Positions 58,521 to 64,000 of a DNA stretch of 64,000 bases are shown piece after piece. Where the stretch lies: assembly GCA_964247055.1 (NCBI GenBank), contig OZ176057.1, positions 5,580,001-5,644,000 of the forward strand. Direction: 5' to 3'. Both the position numbers and the translations under genes were made by a program. This DNA comes from Paragordius varius. Taxonomy: Eukaryota; Nematomorpha. Each line of letters starts with the position of its first letter. The first letter of the stretch is position 1. The notes under the pieces are model-generated. The model had not been told where the DNA came from. It ran no database searches and was given only the letters and a program-made list of their open reading frames with translations.

Positions 58521-59095
58521 CACTTGGATACAACACACTCATTTTAGTCCTTCGATTCAAATTGGGGTAGTTAAATACCCCAGGCCTGTTTAAAATTAAA
58601 TTCCCCAAAATGGGAAAATCGAAACCATGGCAAAATTTTGCACTTATATAACATTAATAAACCGAAATATATAAAAAAATATATTTAAAAATACTTGATA
58701 TTACATTTTTTAAGCTAAAACCGAAAAATAAAAATTTAGTCAACGTGACATGTGTGCAATGGTAAAATTAAAATGATACAAAATAAATAGCTTTTTCTAT
58801 TTCCATCAATGTTAGATGTAATTTAAATCAAAGATTAGCTTTGATTTTACCCTTAAAATTATATGAAGACGATATTTTGCAAAAATTTTGTAAAATAAAA
58901 ATGGCGTCGAAGTGGTTTGACATGGAACTTTTTTTTCAAAACAAAATTTTATTTAGATATTTTGGCATATTTATATAATTTATAGTAGGATAGAAGCATA
59001 AATTTAAATTCGGACCGTTTTCTTCAGTAATTTTTTAAAAATCCTAACTTAAATTTAGTCTGGGGTATTTAGATACCCCAATTTAAATCGAAGTG
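58521..59095. mobile_element. TTAA-site inverted-repeat element, second copy
   Basis: TTAA at 58517-58520 and 59096-59099. The ends CACTTGGATACAACACAC and AAATCGAAGTG. Same internal GGGGTAG..TACCCC and GGGGTATTTAGATACCCC blocks as 16215-16786, and similar over the whole length. It lies just upstream of the MRM2 start. Confidence 0.75.
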
Positions 59096-59099
59096 TTAA

Positions 59100-60330
59100 A
59101 AAAATGATTTAAATTAGGCAAGAAATGGTAATAAAATGTGACGAAACTGTCGATTATGCCTAAAAAACCTATGTCCAATTAATATATTCTCTTTTTAAAA
59201 TACATTCTTATAATTTTGGCTCGACGTATCTATATTTTGTGATGGCAGCTAATTATTTTGGGCCTAATAAAATATGCTATAAGGTCTCGTCTTAATATCT
59301 ATGTCTGGTTTGAATTTTGTGATAAACTAAGGAAATATTTGAATTGTTTTATTTTATTTGGAGGAAACATTGTTCCAAAGTTAATATGCCTACTAAAAAT
59401 TTAAGGTTCCATAAAAGGCTCAATATATCCATGAAGCTCAACATTCATATAATTATAAGATCTATTAACATTTAGGGGAGGTTACAGGGCGTAATGGTTG
59501 GATTATAAGATTTTCTGTTTTAATTTAAATACGACTTTTGTGAATAGTTTATATCCCACACCGATTTGAATATTTTAGAAAGTATTTATTTCTTTATTTT
59601 TAAGGCGCATAAGAATTTTGAAAAATTTAATAAGCTTTTTGCCACCATTTTTCCTAAATTTTATATTCCTTAAATAAACTAATACTATAGTGAAATGTTA
59701 AATAACTTTTTTACAAGCAAAAGCTTGATATTTATTGATATTAAATTCCTTTGTTTATTTCAATCATGTTTCAAGTTGTCGCTTCTACAAATTATATATT
59801 ACAAGATTAAGTTTTTTACAAAACTACCCCAGTTATCGCAGACAAAAAACTGAAAAGGTTAAAGTTTAAGAGCTAAATGGCATTGAAAAAATATATCTTA
59901 ATTTTATATTTTAAAAACAATTTATTTTGTATCATGCGCGTAAAAGTTAAATATAATAATATTCTTAAATTATGCTAATAATATTAATATATTTAAATGG
60001 TTATGAGTTTAAAATACTTTAAGGGTTATAAAGCGTTAGATATGACAGTTTTTTTACATGTTTTCGGCCCTGGAACTAAAAAAAGTCTAATAAGTATTTT
60101 ATACAATGCATTAGATTTTCCGAAAAATTACTATATATTTAATAGTCAACTAGTTGTCAATTAATAAAAGAATCTTAATTTCAGGCTTTAGGATAAAGAA
60201 AAGTTTTTCAATTCACAAATGTAGGATAATCCTGATTAACCAAAATTAATATAACATGGATTAATTTTTTTCATTATATATTAAAAAATTGAACAGTTAG
60301 AAGCAATTAGCTTTAAAATAACCATCATTA
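59100..60330. other. AT-rich sequence, nothing recognised
   Basis: No open frame with coding character, no inverted ends and no similarity to the families listed. Confidence 0.4.
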
Positions 60331-60338
60331 AAATGTTA

Positions 60339-60390
60339 TATACCATTTATTCAAATTGCCCCTTGAAAAATTCATGTTCACCCTAAATTG
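60339..60390. mobile_element. TATACCATTT-superfamily end fragment
   Basis: TATACCATTTATTCAAATTG followed by two unit remains ending TTCACCCT. The other end is absent. Confidence 0.45.
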
Positions 60391-60690
60391 GCGGTTATCG
60401 AGTATCGGTAACAGGTCAAGCTTCTTTCTACTAAACACTTAAGGATATTCAAATTTCAATGTATCCATTAGTTTCCATCTCAAATCTAGCTATTGCTTCA
60501 TAATACTTCGAGAAAGTTGGGCGGTTTTCGAGTATCGGCATAAATCGAGCATTCTTAAACACAGATAATTCTTGCTGATTTCCAACATCCTATTAATAAC
60601 TAACAAATCAATTTCATCATCAATCAACCTCTTAATTCTCATTTTACCGAGTAAGTTTGGCGGTATATGTGTATCGGTATAAAGTCGAGT
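60388..60690. repeat. Three degenerate ~130-bp tandem units
   Basis: GGCGGTTATCGAGTATCGGT (60393), GGCGGTTTTCGAGTATCGGC (60520) and GGCGGTATATGTGTATCGGT (60659) begin units spaced about 127 and 139 bp. On the minus strand the units give partly open frames (for example DVPPWRRVNRSIIDKAEL near 60780-60820). These could be remains of a retrotransposon gene, but I cannot support that. Confidence 0.45.
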
Positions 60691-60996
60691 TAAACCAAAA
60701 AGATAACGATATCGAAGTTAGAGTTTATACCCTAATAACCTCTACGATTTTATTAGAAACCAATTCAGCTTTATCAATAATCGACCTATTAACTCTACGC
60801 CATGGTGGCACATCAGGTCCAAATTCAATTACAAAATAATATTATATTTATAGAATTATGAACTCAACTAGTGTTGTATCAGAATTTTCCCCAAGATTAT
60901 TGGACAACTTTGTTTTAACTCCCAAGATGTTTCATATAATTAATGCCCATCTCAAAACATACCAGTTTGATCAGTAGAGAATTAGCATGACATATA

Positions 60997-61255
60997 AAAA
61001 TTGAAATTATACGGACAAAACGTAAAAATAGAAAGACAGATATTTTTTTAAAGACAACCATACTTTTTAGACCTTAATTTTTCTCATATAAATTATTAAC
61101 TACAATTGATATATAATTGATTGTACCGATACACATATCTTTCATACTTTGCAGTTTAAAACAATGATTTATATTTAAAAAAATGAAGTTTAAATGAGTG
61201 TTGACTTTTTAAAAAATATGTCTTTAACGTTTTGTCCGTATAATTTCGGTTTTTT
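60997..61255. mobile_element. TA-site MITE, CAGTAAAAATTG family
   Basis: AAAAATTGAAATTATACGGA at the left and GTTTTGTCCGTATAATTTCG at the right. Confidence 0.6.
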
Positions 61256-61259
61256 AGCA

Positions 61260-62770
61260 TATTTTATTGTTTACAAAGATAATTTATTTCGATATAAAAT
61301 ACAATATATCAAAATTATTTTGATTGGAATTATTTTAAAATGTTTTACGAATTGAAATAAAGTTTAGGCGATAAGCTGGTGTATTGAGGAAGGTAGAGAA
61401 GCAAACTGTTTAAGGTTTGACTTGAAATAAAATTTAGAATTATATATAAACACACAAAAAATATCCTGATAAAATATATATGTTCTAATATAAAATGTAT
61501 CAGGAATATATTAGCGCTTTTGGTATTGACCTTTACGATTGTAAAAAATTTTGACCTTTGTGGTCTGTGCTTCAAAAAAATGGCAAATTCGCACAATTTT
61601 TATAAATTATTTATAAAGGCTTAATGTTTTATTTTAAAAATTAACTCTATATTATAAGATGTGGGCTACGACAATCCAAATTTCGCTCTTCTAAAATGTA
61701 TAGTTCTTTTAAAATTAATGCAAAAATGGATTACCCAAGATAATATTAATCTACATGCTATATTTTACTATAATCTAATATTTTTTAGGCAAAGTATACT
61801 ATATAAAAATTAATTTTGCAAAATCTTGTTGAAGCGTACTCCATACTATTATAAGGGTGAAATTTTGTTAAACACAATTTTAGGATAAATCGGAAAGGCA
61901 AACGAATAAATTAACTTAAATTCTGATGTGATAGAAATGTTTTACAATATCTTAAAGAGTATTTATACTGTTTACATCATGCCCAAAATATTGTGAAATG
62001 CCCTTCAACAAAATTTTGCTTAAAATTAAAATTTTGAAAAAAGTTTGCCTAATATTTTCGTGGATCCACGATTGGGCATATATTTAAAATCATATATCCG
62101 GGCATTTTTACGTTATTTTATGAAAAATAGCCCATTTTAAAAGAAAAGTAACATTTGAAATTTTCGGAGGCCACATCGTAAAGTTACAATCTTTAAAAAT
62201 ATTGTTTTGATTTTTGCTTGTAGTTTTTTATATTTGTGAATTTTTGCAATTAAGCATTTAGCTTTCACCATAAATATATAAAAAAATGTGCACAAATCAT
62301 TCTATCTATATATAGGCAATTACCCAATAGTTTCACTTTCTTATAAGGGCCAAACATACGCACCATGATAATTCTGATACATTTTTCGAATTGATTATAT
62401 ATTTTTTCTGGTTCCAACTTCAGATACCTCCAAAAAACTATGGAAACAAACAGCTGAAATAGAAAAGAAATTCATTCTATAATTGTAATTTAAAAGCTTT
62501 ACATAAACCATGGGAAACATTAATTTAACTGATATATCGCGAATAAAAAATAAAAAATGGGGGTAAAAAGTTGGAGTTGAGGTTTTTTTTACATTAGATT
62601 ATTTAAAACAATTTTTGTAACATGCGAAAGGATGAAATTATATTTTAAATTCGACCAATGCTGATGTCCTGGGATAAAATATACCCCAAAACTCATGAAA
62701 AGGTAAACGCCTATCATATGTGCCACTGTAATTTTAAAAATAAAAGTTTAATAATAAATTTTGACATCTA
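61260..62770. other. AT-rich sequence with one weak exon candidate
   Basis: At 62424-62482 an acceptor-like CCAACTTCAG is followed by TSKKLWKQTAEIEKKFIL and TAA. It may be a terminal exon on the plus strand, but no partner exon was found. A minus-strand 83-codon frame at 61345-61596 has no recognisable features. Nothing else is seen. Confidence 0.25.
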
Positions 62771-62772
62771 TT

Positions 62773-62905
62773 TAACGCTTTAATTCAAATTGGGGTATTT
62801 AAATACCCCAGACAATTTTTAAGTTAATTTTTAAAAAAACTACTGAAAGACACGGTTACAATTTAAATTAATGCTTCTATCCCAATAAAATTTATATAAA
62901 TAAAC
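62773..62905. mobile_element. TTAA-site element, half copy
   Basis: Begins after TTAA with CGCTTTAATTCAAATTGGGG and TATTTAAATACCCCAG. It matches, inverted, the right end of the copies at 16215-16786 and 58521-59095. Confidence 0.6.
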
Positions 62906-63176
62906 CAAAATATGTATGAAAGGAGCTAGAGCCGACTTCATAATTACTTATTTTACACCGGTCTTACTCGAGATCCTGAATAAAATGAGTAAGAATAATT
63001 TAGTTTAATCTGCAGATGTATCGAAATACAGTGTCTAAATGTTAAAAATTAAAAATTCTTATGAAACGCGAATAAACCGTGTTTATACCCTATGTTTTTA
63101 TATATAACGAGATTAAAGATAATTGGTAAAGAACATTACATCATAAATTTACCTATTATAATAAAACTAGAGTAAA

Positions 63177-63575
63177 TCTCGTGCTGCTACGCAGCCTTAG
63201 GAAGTCCTTCTTTTTATAGACTTGATTTTTTTGAATAAAAATGGCATTTTGCGGGGAGCGGGTAAAAAGAGGGCCTAAATTAAAAAAGCGAGCCGATCAT
63301 GTTCGGCGCAATCAAAAATAAGTTTAAAAAAAACATATAATCGAATAGTCTAACACGTTTTCCGGAAAATTGTCTCAAAGACAGGATTTTTGTGGACTTG
63401 AGTTTTCAAAAAACCATTTTTTACACGGAGTGGGCCCGAACTGGGGGCCTAATTCAAAAAAAGGGTTTATTGTCGGAGCATTCATTATTGATTATATTTT
63501 TTCGATATTTGGATTTGAATGGGTCTACCGGTTTTCCGGATCACAAAGCCAGCCTTTTCCATTTTTATGAATATA
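63177..63575 (+). mobile_element. Helitron-like element, 5' end and one module
   Basis: TCTCGTGCTGCTACGCAGCC at the start, then the same module as at 11440-11770 (GGCATTTTGCGGGGAGCG, GTTCGGCGCAATC, CTACCGGTTTTCCGGATC). The hairpin/CTAG end is missing. Confidence 0.5.
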
Positions 63576-63687
63576 TAGATTATACACAAAAAACCAAGGT
63601 TTAAAACAGTAAAACCGATATTTTTTAAAAAAATTGTATTTTATTTTAATTTTTGTTTAATAATATTTCTACTCTATTTTTTTGTAG

Positions 63688-64000
63688 ACTATACTAAACC
63701 GTTTCCCTTCCTTAGCCCATTATCCTTGTCAAATGAATCAACTTTACATCAAACTCCGTCAGAATTTCAACACTTACAGTGTTGATGGTTCAACTAATCA
63801 AAATATACCACCCTCTAAAGCTAAAATCACTCCAACTGTTAGTAATAATCTTACACTCAATTGCCTATTAATAAAGATTCACCAGACCCTGTAAAAAAGT
63901 CTAAGGCTTTATCTGATTTTGATTCAATTGATATTACAAATACTTCTAAGGTGCTCCCTGAATGGCATTTATATGGCCAAAACTTTTTATAGATCAAAAT
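63688..64000 (+). CDS. Coding-like segment of an unrecognised gene, cut by the window end
   Basis: After an acceptor-like TTTTTTTGTAG one frame stays open for about 60 codons, reading TILNRFPSLAHYPCQMNQLY, later VDGSTNQNIPPSKAKITPT. The next frame then continues with DSPDPVKKSKALSDFDSIDI and TSKVLPEWHLYGQNF. Codon use and composition differ from the surrounding AT-rich DNA. The change of frame means that it is broken, carries a sequence error, or is spliced in a way I cannot see. The polar, Ser/Asn/Pro-rich sequence matches no family I know. Confidence 0.4.

Overview
The window is very AT-rich nuclear DNA from an animal. Three core histone genes end in the animal-type histone mRNA stem-loop, and their products match animal H2A, H2B and H4. 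A complete MRM2-type rRNA methyltransferase gene can be rebuilt exon by exon, and two of its introns are only 25 and 28 nt. Among animals, introns this short are best known from dicyemid mesozoans, so a dicyemid or another small-intron parasitic lineage is my leading guess. That is inference; nothing else in the window names the organism.

Layout. 1-2221 is the 3' part of a Helitron-like element built of ~320-bp tandem modules. 4484-10637 (minus) is a four-exon gene for a secreted protein of about 407 residues, with long introns full of small transposons and a dead mariner. 11210-14885 is a nest of Helitron-like modules and a hAT element with a perfect 8-bp target duplication. 15556-19010 is a histone cluster: H2A (-, damaged), H4 (-, one nonsense codon) and H2B (+, intact); H4 and H2B share a divergent promoter. 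19409-30389 is a foldback-like element of about 10.7 kb. It carries a ~7.8-kb array of a 21-bp repeat and is inserted into a smaller element of similar design.

31183-43845 and 44155-55295 are a direct tandem duplication of about 11 kb. Each copy carries a multi-exon gene for a small secreted protein, and the exons are conserved mostly by silent change. The two copies are separated by ~300 bp holding an orphan copy of a histone 3' end. 55950-58433 (minus) is MRM2. 58521-63575 is mostly repeats and sequence I cannot read. 63688-64000 is an unrecognised coding-like segment cut by the window edge.

Between the genes, most DNA is small inverted-repeat elements in recurrent families. They are named here by their ends: CAGTAAAAATTG (TA site), CAGTATGAGTAAG (TA site), the GGTTGCTTATTTCACAC family, CAGTAGCGTATGG, hAT-like families, a TTAA-site family, and a TATACCATTT superfamily with 21-bp subterminal repeats. 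The last is the most novel-looking system here. Three sequence-unrelated families share the same ten-base end and the same 21-bp periodic arms, and one has grown into the giant array.
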